Assembly (NCBI GenBank): GCA_937975765.1
Contig: CALJUR010000102.1
Coordinates: 21,746 to 85,745 of the forward strand
Length of the DNA stretch: 64,000 nt
DNA from: an uncultured Myxococcales bacterium
GTDB lineage: Bacteria; Myxococcota_A; UBA9042; DTJE01
Reading direction: 5' to 3'
A program made the position numbers and the translations under genes. Position 1 is the first letter of the stretch; each line of letters starts with the position of its first letter. Below, one piece after another: positions 23,537 through 32,360 of the stretch. Below the pieces are notes generated by a model, which saw only the letters and a program-made list of their open reading frames with translations, had not been told where the DNA came from and made no database searches.

Positions 23537-25391
23537 CCGCCGGGAAGCGGACGATGAACTGGGTGCCCTGGCCGGGGGTGCTGTCGACCACGATGGAGCC
23601 GCGGTGCAGGTCCACCAGGCGCTTGACCAGGGCGAGGCCCAGGCCGGTGCCCTCGGCGACCTCGCGGGCGTTGCGGGCCCGGAAGAACTCCTGGAACAGG
23701 TGCGGCAGGGCCTCCGGGGCGATGCCGATGCCGCTGTCCTTGCACCCGAACGCGACGACCGGGCCCTCGCGACGCACCCACGCCCGCACGGTGCCGCCCG
23801 CGGGCGTGTACTTGACCGCGTTGTCGACGAGGTTGCCGACCACGTGGTCCAGGTCGTCCGCCGTCCCGTAGACCGTCATCGGCGCGTCCGGCAGGTCCAC
23901 CTGGAGGTGCAACCCCTTCGCGTCGGCGTCCGGCTGCAACCGCTCGGCCGCCCGCTGCACCACCTCGTCCAGCCGCACCGGAACGCGCGACCGTTCGGGC
24001 ACCCGGTCCTTCAGCGCGCCCAGGCTCATCAGGTCGTTCACCAGGTCGTGCAGCGCCGCCGCCCGCTTCTGCGCCCGGTCCAGCAGCCGGCGCTGGCCCT
24101 CCGGCACCTCGCCCTCGTAGCCGTCCTCGATCAGTGACAGCGCCGACCGCACCGCCGACAGCGGAGACTTCAACTGGTGCGCCACCTGGAACACGAAGCG
24201 CGACTTGGCGCGCTCCAGTTCCTCCAGGTGCCGGTAGGCGCGGGCGTTCTCGATCGCCACCGCCCCCTGCCCCGCCAGCGTGGCCAGGAAGTCGCGGTCC
24301 TCCGCCGTGAACTGCCGCACCTCGCCGGTGTACAGCCGCAGCACGCCGATGGTCCGGTCGCGCACCGTCAGCGGCGCGCACAGCACCGACCGCAGGCCCT
24401 CGCGCCGAGCCTCGACCGGGTACTGGAACAGCCCGCCCGCGACCACGTCCGCGACGGCCACGGTCTTGCCCGACAGCACCTCGTGGTCCACCGGGCTGCG
24501 GTCGGGGTCGACGTCGCCCTTGGACAGGTAGGTCTCGGACAGGCCCGCCGACGCCGCCAGCCGCAGCAGGTTCGTGTCGGGGTCCAGCAGGCGCAGCGAG
24601 CACCCCTTGCCCCCCATGGCCCTCACCGAGGAGCGCACCAGCGTGTCCAGCACCCGGTCCAGGTCCAGGTCCGACGTCAGCGCGGCGCCGATCTCGTACA
24701 GCGTGCGCGTGCGGCGCGCGGCGGACTCCAGCAGTTCCTGGGTGCGCATCAGTTCGAAGGTGCGCGACCACAGCGGACGCGCGATGGCGCCCGTCAGGTA
24801 CTTCGCCACGATGACCGACGACCCGAAGGCCAGGAAGGTGATGCCCACCCGCAGCGTGTCGGCGTAGTCGATGGACCACAGGCCGGGCAGCGACCTGGAC
24901 GGCAGCAGGCCCGACGACTCCAGCACCCCCAGCAGGCCGACCAGCGCGACGCCCAGGCCGGCGTGCACCCAGGCGGCGCGCGGCGGCAGCAGGATGCTGG
25001 CCAGGATCGCGTGGAAGACGAAGTAGAGCAGCAGCGGGCTGCCCAGGCCGCCGGTCAGGTGCACCAGCACGGTCAGCGCGATCCAGTCCGTGATGAACTG
25101 GGCCGAGGCCAGCCGCGAGAAGGATTCGAGGTCGGCAGCGCGACGCCGCAGCAGGCGGTCCAGAAGGTACGTGAAGATGCCGTTGTAAGCCAGGATCAGC
25201 GCCGCGCACAGGGCCAGGGACAGCGCCGGGAAGTCCGGGTCCAGGGACGCCTGGCCGGCAGCCGCGCCCGCCAGCACGGCGACGCCCGCGCCCCAGCGCA
25301 GCTTGATGATCCAGGCCGAACGGAGGATCAGTTCGCGTTCGGCAGGGGGGCGTTCGGGACGTTCGTCCCGTTCCCACAGGTCCGCGGCCAT
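23532..25391 (-). CDS. Membrane sensor histidine kinase with GAF domain
   Basis: A 619-residue kinase with about six N-terminal transmembrane helices (residues 30-215), a short coiled link, a GAF domain (about 240-390), a HisKA box with His in VFQVAHQLKSPLSAVRSAL, and the ATPase boxes NLVDNAVKYTPAGG, KDSGIGIAPE and GTGLGLALVKRL. It signals to an unlinked response regulator. ATG 25391 has GGGGGA upstream. The sensed ligand is unknown. Confidence 0.88.
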   Translation of the reverse strand: MAADLWERDERPERPPAERELILRSAWIIKLRWGAGVAVLAGAAAGQASLDPDFPALSLALCAALILAYNGIFTYLLDRLLRRRAADLESFSRLASAQFITDWIALTVLVHLTGGLGSPLLLYFVFHAILASILLPPRAAWVHAGLGVALVGLLGVLESSGLLPSRSLPGLWSIDYADTLRVGITFLAFGSSVIVAKYLTGAIARPLWSRTFELMRTQELLESAARRTRTLYEIGAALTSDLDLDRVLDTLVRSSVRAMGGKGCSLRLLDPDTNLLRLAASAGLSETYLSKGDVDPDRSPVDHEVLSGKTVAVADVVAGGLFQYPVEARREGLRSVLCAPLTVRDRTIGVLRLYTGEVRQFTAEDRDFLATLAGQGAVAIENARAYRHLEELERAKSRFVFQVAHQLKSPLSAVRSALSLIEDGYEGEVPEGQRRLLDRAQKRAAALHDLVNDLMSLGALKDRVPERSRVPVRLDEVVQRAAERLQPDADAKGLHLQVDLPDAPMTVYGTADDLDHVVGNLVDNAVKYTPAGGTVRAWVRREGPVVAFGCKDSGIGIAPEALPHLFQEFFRARNAREVAEGTGLGLALVKRLVDLHRGSIVVDSTPGQGTQFIVRFPAA

Positions 25392-25494
25392 CGATTCCCC
25401 CGTTGCCCGCGCGGGCGGCCTCAATCCAGACTTTGGACCTCCGATTGTGGAATTCCGGAGGGGGGCTGTCAACGTTGCGGCGGGATGAGGCCGA

Positions 25495-25521
25495 TGTAGG
25501 GCGGGGGCCCTGTCCCCCGCC
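25495..25521. repeat. GC palindromic repeat, copy 13 (inverted)
   Basis: One mismatch (CCCTGTCCCC). It lies upstream of the sensor kinase start and 20 bases from copy 14. Confidence 0.8.
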
Positions 25522-25540
25522 TGCCCGGCTCGCGTGGATT

Positions 25541-25567
25541 GGCGGGGGACGGGGCCCCTGCCCTACG
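25541..25567. repeat. GC palindromic repeat, copy 14
   Basis: Forward, with one mismatch in the stem (CCCCTGCC). CTA at 25563-25565 is the TAG stop of the MGMT gene. Confidence 0.8.
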
Positions 25568-26075
25568 AACCCGTCGAGGCGGCGGCCTCCAGGGCCAGCA
25601 GGCGCCGCTTGGTGGCGAGGCCGCCGGGGGCCGAGAAGCCGCACAGGGCGCCCGAGACGGCGACGACGCGGTGGCAGGGGACCAGCAGGGGGACGGGGTT
25701 GCGGGCCATGGCCTGGCCGACGGCGCGGGCGGCGAGGGGGTGGCGGACCTGCGCGGCCAGCGATCCGTAGGTCTCGGTGCGACCGGCGGGGATGCGGCGG
25801 GCGGCATCCAGCACCCGGCGGGTGAAGGGCGGCAGCGTGGCGAGGTCCAGCGGCACGGAGGCGAGGTCGGCGGGGCGGCCGGCCAGCGCGTCGGCAATGG
25901 CGGCGACGGCGGCGGGCAGGAAGGCGGGCGCGTCGGCAGGCACGGAAGGCAACGCATCGATCCCCGGGTCGCCGGGCAGTTGCACGCGGGTGACGCCGGA
26001 CGACGACCAGGCGATGCCGCAGGGGCCGAAGGCGGAATCGAAGCGGGCGGAACGGGGCGCGTCGAGATGCGTCAT
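25563..26075 (-). CDS. Methylated-DNA-protein cysteine methyltransferase (MGMT/Ogt)
   Basis: A 170-residue DNA repair protein that removes O6-alkyl groups from guanine by suicidal transfer to Cys. The active site VPCHRVV is present near residue 135, preceded by the helix-turn-helix region RIPAGRTETYGSLAAQV and RAVGQAMARNP with the Arg finger and Asn hinge. The N-terminal domain is short, as in Ogt. ATG 26075 follows AGGAGGAG. It lies 112 bases downstream of the permease gene on the same strand. Confidence 0.92.
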   Translation of the reverse strand: MTHLDAPRSARFDSAFGPCGIAWSSSGVTRVQLPGDPGIDALPSVPADAPAFLPAAVAAIADALAGRPADLASVPLDLATLPPFTRRVLDAARRIPAGRTETYGSLAAQVRHPLAARAVGQAMARNPVPLLVPCHRVVAVSGALCGFSAPGGLATKRRLLALEAAASTGS

Positions 26076-26187
26076 GCGGGACTCCTCCTGGCAGCCGGGC
26101 GCGCGACCCGCGGGCCGATACGGGACCGGCACGAATAGCGACAGCGCCAGGGGCCGTCCGCCGCCGATCCGCGAAGATCCGGCCCCG

Positions 26188-27621
26188 TCACGCCACCTTG
26201 CGCAGGCCATCCACGGGGTTCAGGCGGGTGGCCCGCCAGGAGGACAGCAGGCACGACAGCAGCACCACGGCCAGCGACAGGCCGCCGATCAGGCCCGCGT
26301 CCGTCCAGGACAGGGTGGCCGGCAGTTCGTTGATCAGGTACACGCGCGGGTCCAGCCGGAAGTCGATGGACGCGATGCCCTGCACCACCAGCCAGCCGAG
26401 GCCCAGGCCCAGCAGCACGCCCAGGAAGCCCAGTGCGAAGCCGTGCGCGACGAAGACGCGCGCCAGCTGCCGGCGGGAGGCGCCCAGCGCGACCAGCGTC
26501 GAGACCTCCTTGACGCGCTCGCGGGCGACGATCAGCTGGGTGCCGACGATGTTGAACGCGGCCACCAGCACGATGATCAGGAAGAACAGGGCCAGCACGA
26601 CCTTCTGGGTGCGCAGCGCGCCGAAGAGGTTGCGGTTCATCTCCTTCCAGTCGATCAGCCGGTAGCGCTGGGTCGGGCCGGAGGAGAGGTCGCTGAACTC
26701 CAGGGCCTGGTGGCCTTCGCGGACGGCCAGGGCGAGGTCCGCGACGGTCCGCGGGCCGCCCTCCGGCATCGCCAGGGAGGACACGTGGGCCAGGTCGCGT
26801 TTCAGGTTCGCGATCTGCCGGACCACGTCGTGCAGCGTGAAGGGCTGCAGCGTGGCCAGAACCTCGCACCGCATCGAGTCGGTCGCGAACATGTCGGACA
26901 GGCGCATCTCGATCCAGCGGACGACCGGCCCGCGACCCAGGAACTGCTGGGCGGCGGCCAGGTCCAGCACGACGAGGCGCGAGTCGTACTCCCAGAAGCC
27001 GGACTCGAGGCAGTCCACGACGAAGAAGGCGTGCTGGACGGGCGACATGCCGAAGGGGCCGGACCCGCCGCCCTCCAGGCCGCGGATCGGCGTGGTCAGC
27101 GTGACGCGGTCGCCGGGTTGCACGTGGACGCGCTCCATCAGCGCGCAGCCCAGCAGCACGCCCATGGGCCGGTCCGGTTGCCAGCGCAGGGGCGACAGGT
27201 CGTTGCCGCGGGTCAGGCTGCGCAGGGACGAGACGCGGTCCACGCCGTCCAGGTCGACGCCCTTGACGATGACGCCCGCGGTGCCACCGTCGGCCGACAG
27301 CATCATCTCGTCGTAGGTGGAGGGGTTGGTGCCGACGACGCCGGGCAGTTCGGACAGGCGCTTCGTCACCTCGGGGTACTCGAAGAACGGCTCACCGCGG
27401 GACAGCACGACCAGATGGGGATAGACGCCCAGGATCCTGTCCCGGAAGGCCGCCTCGAAGCCGCCGGTCACGGCCAGCACGGCGGTCAGCGTGGCGACGC
27501 CGACGCCGATGCCCAGGATGGACACGAGGGTGGGGGCCGACACGCGGGAGCGGCGCCGCCCCGAAAAGAGGGACAGGCCCAGCGCCCACGAGAACGGCAG
27601 GGACTTCAGCAGGCCGGCCAA
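26188..27621 (-). CDS. LolC/LolE-type lipoprotein-releasing ABC permease
   Basis: A 477-residue permease of the MacB/FtsX superfamily: first helix at residues 30-55, a large periplasmic domain (about 60-330), then three C-terminal helices with the coupling block LVALGASRRQLARVFVAHG. It probably passes mature lipoproteins from the inner membrane to LolA, fitting the many lipoproteins here. The ATPase LolD and a second permease are not adjacent, so a single permease may form a homodimer (LolF-like inference). The start is TTG 27621 with GGAG upstream. Confidence 0.82.
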   Translation of the reverse strand: MAGLLKSLPFSWALGLSLFSGRRRSRVSAPTLVSILGIGVGVATLTAVLAVTGGFEAAFRDRILGVYPHLVVLSRGEPFFEYPEVTKRLSELPGVVGTNPSTYDEMMLSADGGTAGVIVKGVDLDGVDRVSSLRSLTRGNDLSPLRWQPDRPMGVLLGCALMERVHVQPGDRVTLTTPIRGLEGGGSGPFGMSPVQHAFFVVDCLESGFWEYDSRLVVLDLAAAQQFLGRGPVVRWIEMRLSDMFATDSMRCEVLATLQPFTLHDVVRQIANLKRDLAHVSSLAMPEGGPRTVADLALAVREGHQALEFSDLSSGPTQRYRLIDWKEMNRNLFGALRTQKVVLALFFLIIVLVAAFNIVGTQLIVARERVKEVSTLVALGASRRQLARVFVAHGFALGFLGVLLGLGLGWLVVQGIASIDFRLDPRVYLINELPATLSWTDAGLIGGLSLAVVLLSCLLSSWRATRLNPVDGLRKVA

Positions 27622-27717
27622 GAAGGGGACTCCGGAAGACCGCCGGGATTGTACGACGGGAGGGCCGGCCTGTCGCGTGCGGGATGGCGCGGGGGACTCG
27701 CTGCGATCCCGACGAAA

Positions 27718-27744
27718 TGTAGGGCGGGGGCCCCGTCCCCCGCC
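27718..27744. repeat. GC palindromic repeat, copy 15 (inverted)
   Basis: Exact consensus, between the divergent permease and ThiF-type genes. Confidence 0.85.
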
Positions 27745-27809
27745 TCCCTGGCGCGTTGACGTGGGCGGGGCGCCTGCCTATGCTGCCCGCGGGGTGCGTG
27801 GAGGGACGC

Positions 27810-28583
27810 GTGGACTTCGACCGGGAACGCTACCGCCGGCAGCTGCGGCTGCCGGGCATCGGCGAGGAGGGCCAGCGGCGCATCCGGCAGGCGTCGGTGC
27901 TGGTCGCGGGCTGCGGCGGGCTGGGGTCGGTGGCGTCGATGCTGCTGGCGCGGGCCGGCGTGGGGCGGTTGGTGCTGGCCGACCGGGACGTGGTGGAACG
28001 CACGAACCTGAACCGGCAGGCGCTGTACGACGACGCGGACGCCGGGACGCCCAAGGCGCTGCTGGCGGCGCGGCGGCTGCGGGCGGCGAACCCCGACGTG
28101 CAATGCGAGGCCGTGGTGGCGACGCTGGACCGGGCGAATGTGCCGGGGCTGGTGGACGGGGTCGACCTGGTGATCGACGGCGCGGACAACTACGACCTGC
28201 GGTTCGTGCTGAACGAGGCGTGCGTGCGCGCGGGGCGGCCGTTCGTGTCGGGCGCGGCGGTGGGGACGTACGGCGTGCAGTTCACGGTGCTGCCGGGCGT
28301 GACGGCGTGCTACGCGTGCGTGGTGGACGAGGCGCCTGCGCCGGGGTCGTGGCCGACGTGCGAGACGGCGGGCATCCTGGGCACGGTCAGCGCGCTGGTG
28401 GCGACGCTGCAGGCGACCGAGGCGCTGAAGGTGCTGGCGGGACGGGAGGACCAGGTGCGCCGGACGCTGTGGGCGATCGACCCGTGGGCCGGCACGCACA
28501 CCGAGGTCGTGATCGCGCGGCGCACCGACGGCGACGGCTGCCCGGTGTGCGTGCAGCGGCGGTTCGAACGCCTGGGGACGTAA
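27810..28583 (+). CDS. ThiF/MoeB/HesA family adenylyltransferase
   Basis: E1-like enzyme of 257 residues that adenylates the C-terminal Gly-Gly of a sulfur-carrier protein (ThiS or MoaD type). It has the nucleotide site VAGCGGLGSVASML, VVERTNLNRQALY with Arg finger, DGADNYDLRFVLNE, the zinc site CYACVV with CPVC at the C-terminus, and Cys in WPTCETAGILG. There is no rhodanese domain. GTG 27810 follows GGAGGG and fits the family start FDRERYRRQ; ATG 27756 and 27780 give unlikely extensions. The carrier is not in the window. Confidence 0.85.
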   Translation: MDFDRERYRRQLRLPGIGEEGQRRIRQASVLVAGCGGLGSVASMLLARAGVGRLVLADRDVVERTNLNRQALYDDADAGTPKALLAARRLRAANPDVQCEAVVATLDRANVPGLVDGVDLVIDGADNYDLRFVLNEACVRAGRPFVSGAAVGTYGVQFTVLPGVTACYACVVDEAPAPGSWPTCETAGILGTVSALVATLQATEALKVLAGREDQVRRTLWAIDPWAGTHTEVVIARRTDGDGCPVCVQRRFERLGT

Positions 28584-28691
28584 GGCGGAGCCCCTCGCCC
28601 CGAAAAGAGGGCCAGCCTCCTGTTATCGCCACCCCTCCCAGACGGGTTCCAGCGCCCCGATGTCCGTACTAACCACAGGGAATCGTTGCGG

Positions 28692-28719
28692 GGAAATTGG
28701 AGGCTGTCCCTACTTTTCC
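28692..28719. repeat. Third dispersed-type repeat with imperfect palindrome
   Basis: GGAAATTGGAGGCTG, then TCCCTACTTTTCC: near-palindromic, resembling REP-type extragenic repeats. CTA at 28710-28712 is the TAG stop of mnmA. Only one copy is in this window. Confidence 0.45.
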
Positions 28720-29792
28720 GATTTCTGGATCCAGCCGCCGCCAAGAACGCGGTCGCCGTCATAGAAGACCGCGGCCTGGCCGGGGGCGACGGCGCGGATG
28801 GGGCGGTCGAACGCCACCTGCACGCGGTCGGTGTCCTGGGGCGTCACCACGGCCGGCACCGCGGGAGACCGGTACCGCACCTGCACGACGCACCGCAACG
28901 GCGCGGAAGGCGGGTCGCACAGCCACGTGCAGCCGGATGCGTCCAGCCCGCGCGACAGCAGGTCCGCCGGGTCGGTCGTCAGCACCACGGTGCCGTCCGA
29001 CGCGTCGATCCGCAGCACCCACGCCCGCCGGCCCAGCGCGATGCCCGTGCCCTGCCGCTGACCGATCGTGAACCGGTGGATGCCGTCGTGTTCGCCCAGC
29101 ACCCGCCCGTCACGATCGACGATCCGCCCCGGTGTCGCCTGGCCGCACAGCGCGACCCGCAGCGCCTCCGCGAACCCGCCCTCGTGCGCCAGGCAGGCGT
29201 CCTGGCTGTCCGGCCGGTCCGCGCTGGCCAGCCCCAGCACCCTCGCCTCGGTCCGCACCTGCGCCTTGGTCAGGTGCCCCACCGGGAAGTCCGCGCGCCG
29301 CAGCCCGTCCGAGCCCAGCGCGAACAGGAAGTACGACTGGTCCTTGCCCGCATCCAGCCCGCGCCGCAGCACCGGCCGCCCGTCCGGCCCGGCCTCGACG
29401 CGCGCGTAGTGCCCGGTCGCCACCCGGTCCGCGCCCAGCAGCCGCGCGTAATCGACCAGCAGGTCGAACTTGATCTCGCGGTTGCACCGCACGCAGGGGT
29501 TCGGGGTGCGGCCCGCCGCGTATTCCTCCCAGGCCGGCCGCAGCACGCGCTCCTGGAACTCGACGCCGACCGGGAAGACCTCGTGCGGGATGTGGAGACG
29601 GTCCGCCACCGCCTTGGCCGAGGCCACCGCGTCCACGCCGCAGCAGGATCCGGAATCGACGCCCTGGTCGCACGGGCGCAGCCGCAGCGTGACGCCCACG
29701 ACGTCGTCGCCGGCGCGCACGCACAAGGCCGCGGCGACGCTGGAATCGACGCCGCCGCTCATCGCGACCACGATGCGGGAACGGGACGGCAC
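28710..29792 (-). CDS. mnmA: tRNA-specific 2-thiouridylase MnmA
   Basis: Adds sulfur to U34 of tRNA Lys/Glu/Gln with ATP. The PP-loop VAMSGGVDSSVAA is near residue 10, the first catalytic Cys lies in GRTPNPCVRCNREIKFD and the second in DSQDACLAHEGG; GKDQSYFLFAL and TIGQRQGTGIAL are family blocks, and a beta-barrel forms the C-terminus. A CCGVDA Cys pair near residue 50 is extra to the core. GTG 29792 has GGAGG five bases upstream; the upstream frame is Arg-rich shadow. It lies 105 bases downstream of hydE. Confidence 0.93.
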   Translation of the reverse strand: MPSRSRIVVAMSGGVDSSVAAALCVRAGDDVVGVTLRLRPCDQGVDSGSCCGVDAVASAKAVADRLHIPHEVFPVGVEFQERVLRPAWEEYAAGRTPNPCVRCNREIKFDLLVDYARLLGADRVATGHYARVEAGPDGRPVLRRGLDAGKDQSYFLFALGSDGLRRADFPVGHLTKAQVRTEARVLGLASADRPDSQDACLAHEGGFAEALRVALCGQATPGRIVDRDGRVLGEHDGIHRFTIGQRQGTGIALGRRAWVLRIDASDGTVVLTTDPADLLSRGLDASGCTWLCDPPSAPLRCVVQVRYRSPAVPAVVTPQDTDRVQVAFDRPIRAVAPGQAAVFYDGDRVLGGGWIQKSEK

Positions 29793-29874
29793 GGGGACCT
29801 CCAGGAGGCGGGGGGACGGGGCTCGACGCCTTCGCCGGCCAACCAATTACGTCATTTCAACCAGTTACCTCGCC

Positions 29875-29901
29875 AATAATGGTGACTGTCCCCGAATTAC
29901 G
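29875..29901. repeat. Second dispersed repeat, copy B
   Basis: One mismatch to 23510-23536. Here TTA at 29897-29899 is the TAA stop of hydE. Confidence 0.75.
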
Positions 29902-31036
29902 GGTCGAGGGGATCGCGCGGGCGCACCACGGCGTGGCGACGGCGGGCGCCCTGGCCGATACCGATCCGGCGGCCGATGGCGCGAATCTGCCCGTCCAGGT
30001 TCCGCGCGCACTCCTCGGCGGTCTCCTCGACGCAGGCCTTCGAGGGGTAGATCTCGTACTTCACCCGGAACATCGGCGGCGTCAGGTTCGGCATCACGAC
30101 GTTCGCGCCGCGCTGCAGGCCGTGTTCGCGGCCGCGCGCCCGGTTGATGGTCGCCAGCGCCGTCGTGGACGGGATGTTCGCCTCGGGGCAAAGGATGCGC
30201 GTGATCGCGACGCACCGCAGCACCATGTCCTCGGCGGCCGGCGCCTGGTCCGCGCCCGCGTCGATGCCCGCGTCGCGCCCCAGCGGCGTGCCCGGGTGCG
30301 GGATGAACGGCCCGATGCCGATCATGTCCAGGTCGTACTCCCGGAAGGTCAGCAGGTCCGTCGCCAGCGTCTCGTATGTCTGGCCGGGAATGCCGACCAT
30401 GATGCCGGACCCCACCTCGTACCCCAGTTCGCGCAGGCGCCGCAGGATCGCGAACCGGTCGGGCTCGGCAGGAGCCTCCCCGGGCTCCGCCTCGTGCGCA
30501 GCGCGCGGCCCGCCCTTCAGCGCCGGGTGGATCCGCGCGTACAGCACCGGGTCGGACGTCTCGAACCTCAGCAGGTACCGGTCCGCGCCGGCCTCGCGCC
30601 ACGCGGCCAGATCCTCGTCCGGCCTTTCGCCCAGCGACAGCGTCACCGCCAGCGGCGTTTCGGCCTTGATGCGCCGCACCATCCCGACGACGCCGTCCCG
30701 CGTCAGCCCGTAGTCCTCGCCGGCCTGCAGCACGACCGTGCCGTACCCCAGCGCGACCGCCATCCGGGCGCACGCCATCACCTCGTCGACGGTCATCCGG
30801 TACCGGTCGATGGCGCGGTTCTCCAGCCGGATCCCGCAGTACCCGCACTGCCGCAGGCAGTAGTTGGACAGTTCGACCAGCCCGCGCAGGTGCACCTCGT
30901 CACCGACGTTGGCGCGCCGCACCTCGTCCGCGGCCTTCCACAGCAGTTCCAGCCGGCCCGCGTCGGCCTGGCGCAGCCAGCCCAGGATCGCGGCGCGATC
31001 CATCGGGCGGGCCAGCAGGTCCTCCCACGTCCTCAT
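29897..31036 (-). CDS. hydE: [FeFe] hydrogenase maturase HydE (radical SAM)
   Basis: A 379-residue radical SAM enzyme that takes part in building the diiron subcluster, acting after HydG on its Fe(CO)2(CN) product. The cluster motif CLRQCGYC is at about residue 60, followed by LQAGEDYGL and GIMVGIPGQTYE, which are typical of HydE. The extra C-terminal [2Fe-2S] cysteines seen in some HydE are not evident. Its ATG overlaps the hydF stop in ATGA, so the two are translationally coupled. It is the last gene of the hydrogenase cluster; about 20 C-terminal residues are Arg-rich. Confidence 0.94.
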   Translation of the reverse strand: MRTWEDLLARPMDRAAILGWLRQADAGRLELLWKAADEVRRANVGDEVHLRGLVELSNYCLRQCGYCGIRLENRAIDRYRMTVDEVMACARMAVALGYGTVVLQAGEDYGLTRDGVVGMVRRIKAETPLAVTLSLGERPDEDLAAWREAGADRYLLRFETSDPVLYARIHPALKGGPRAAHEAEPGEAPAEPDRFAILRRLRELGYEVGSGIMVGIPGQTYETLATDLLTFREYDLDMIGIGPFIPHPGTPLGRDAGIDAGADQAPAAEDMVLRCVAITRILCPEANIPSTTALATINRARGREHGLQRGANVVMPNLTPPMFRVKYEIYPSKACVEETAEECARNLDGQIRAIGRRIGIGQGARRRHAVVRPRDPLDP

Positions 31037-32280
31037 TGCGCCCCCTTGGCCCGCATCGCCTCCCGGTACACCTCCTGGGCCGCCGGGAAGGGCGACAGCG
31101 CGCGCTGGAAGATCCCCAGGCTGTATGCGATGACCAGCCCGTAGTTCGTGATCGGCACGCCGGCCCGGCGGCACTTCAGGATGCGGTTCAGCATCTCGCG
31201 CCGGTTCTGCGTGCACGACCCGCAGTGGATGACCAGCCGGTAGGGCGACAGGTCCTCGGGGAAGTCGTGCCCCTGGATGTGCACGAACTCCAGTTTCCCC
31301 CCCACGTACTGCGTCAGCCAGCGCGGGATCTTCACGCGGCCGATGTCCTCGCCGATCGGGTGGTGGCTGCACGCCTCGGCCACCAGCACCTTGTCGCCGC
31401 CCTTCAGCCCGTCCACCGCCGTCGCACCCTGCACCATCGTCGTCAGGTCGCCCTTGAATCGGCTGAACAGGATGCTGAACGACGTCATCGGCACGTCGAA
31501 CGGCGTGTCCGCGGCGACCTTCAGGAAGGCCTGCGAGTCCGTCACGACCAGCCGGGGCGGCCGGGCCAGCGCGTCCAGCGCGGCGCGCAGTTCGCGTTCC
31601 TTCACGACCAGGCACCACGCGTCGTGGTCCAGCAGGTCCCGGATCGACTGCACCTGCGGCAGGATCAGCCGGCCCTTGGGAGCCTCCTTGTCGATCGGCA
31701 CCACCAGCACCGCCACCTCGCCGGGCGGCACCAGGTCGCCCAGGATCGACGGCGCGTCCACGAAGTCCGCGGGCGCCGCATCCAGCAGCGCCGCGCGCAG
31801 GTCCAGCACGCCCTCGCCGCGGGACGCGACGGTCCGCACCACGCGCACGCCGCGCCCCGTCAGCGACGCCTCCACCTCGGCCGACGGCCCGGCCAGGTCC
31901 GCCTTGTTGAAGGCCGCGATGACCGGCACCTTGCGGCTGTCCAGCTCGGCCAGCAGCGCCTCCTCGAAGTCGCCCCAGTCGCCCGCCGCCGCCACGATGA
32001 CGCCCAGGTCGGTCCGGTCCAGCACCTGCCGGGTCCGGGCCACCCGCATCTCGCCCAGCGCGCCCACGTCGTCCACACCCGCCGTGTCGATGAAGACCAC
32101 CGGCCCCAGCGGCAGCAGTTCCATCGGTTTCTCGACCGGGTCCGTCGTGGTCCCGGCGGTATCCGACACGATGGACACCTGCTGGCGCGTGAAGGCGTTC
32201 AGCAGCGACGACTTGCCGACGTTCCGCCGGCCGAAGATCCCGATGTGCAGCCGCATGCCGCGCGGCGCCTGTTCCGCCAT
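31033..32280 (-). CDS. hydF: [FeFe] hydrogenase maturation GTPase HydF
   Basis: A 415-residue scaffold that assembles the 2Fe precursor and delivers it to HydA. The N-terminal GTPase has GRRNVGKSSLLNAF (P-loop), TTTDP, DTAG and NKAD. A dimerisation domain follows. The C-terminal domain carries the [4Fe-4S] ligands in EACSHHPIGED and VIHCGSCTQNR, the CxH...HCxxC pattern of HydF. ATG 32280 has a purine-rich upstream site. It lies between aspA and hydE. Confidence 0.95.
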   Translation of the reverse strand: MAEQAPRGMRLHIGIFGRRNVGKSSLLNAFTRQQVSIVSDTAGTTTDPVEKPMELLPLGPVVFIDTAGVDDVGALGEMRVARTRQVLDRTDLGVIVAAAGDWGDFEEALLAELDSRKVPVIAAFNKADLAGPSAEVEASLTGRGVRVVRTVASRGEGVLDLRAALLDAAPADFVDAPSILGDLVPPGEVAVLVVPIDKEAPKGRLILPQVQSIRDLLDHDAWCLVVKERELRAALDALARPPRLVVTDSQAFLKVAADTPFDVPMTSFSILFSRFKGDLTTMVQGATAVDGLKGGDKVLVAEACSHHPIGEDIGRVKIPRWLTQYVGGKLEFVHIQGHDFPEDLSPYRLVIHCGSCTQNRREMLNRILKCRRAGVPITNYGLVIAYSLGIFQRALSPFPAAQEVYREAMRAKGAQ

Positions 32281-32299
32281 GATCGTCTCCAAAGGGGGA

Positions 32300-32350
32300 G
32301 GCGGGGGACGGGGCCCCACGCCTGCATTGGCGGGGGGCAGGGCCCGACGC
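32300..32350. repeat. GC palindromic repeats, copies 16 and 17
   Basis: Two degenerate forward copies in tandem (32300-32326 and 32329-32350) fill the gap between the aspartate ammonia-lyase stop and hydF. Confidence 0.65.
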
Positions 32351-32360
32351 TTCCCGCCTG

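Noticed and set aside
22504..25644. 1046-residue open frame on the minus strand
   Set aside because: Out-of-frame shadow of the sensor kinase and IS remnant, Arg/Gly/Pro-rich.
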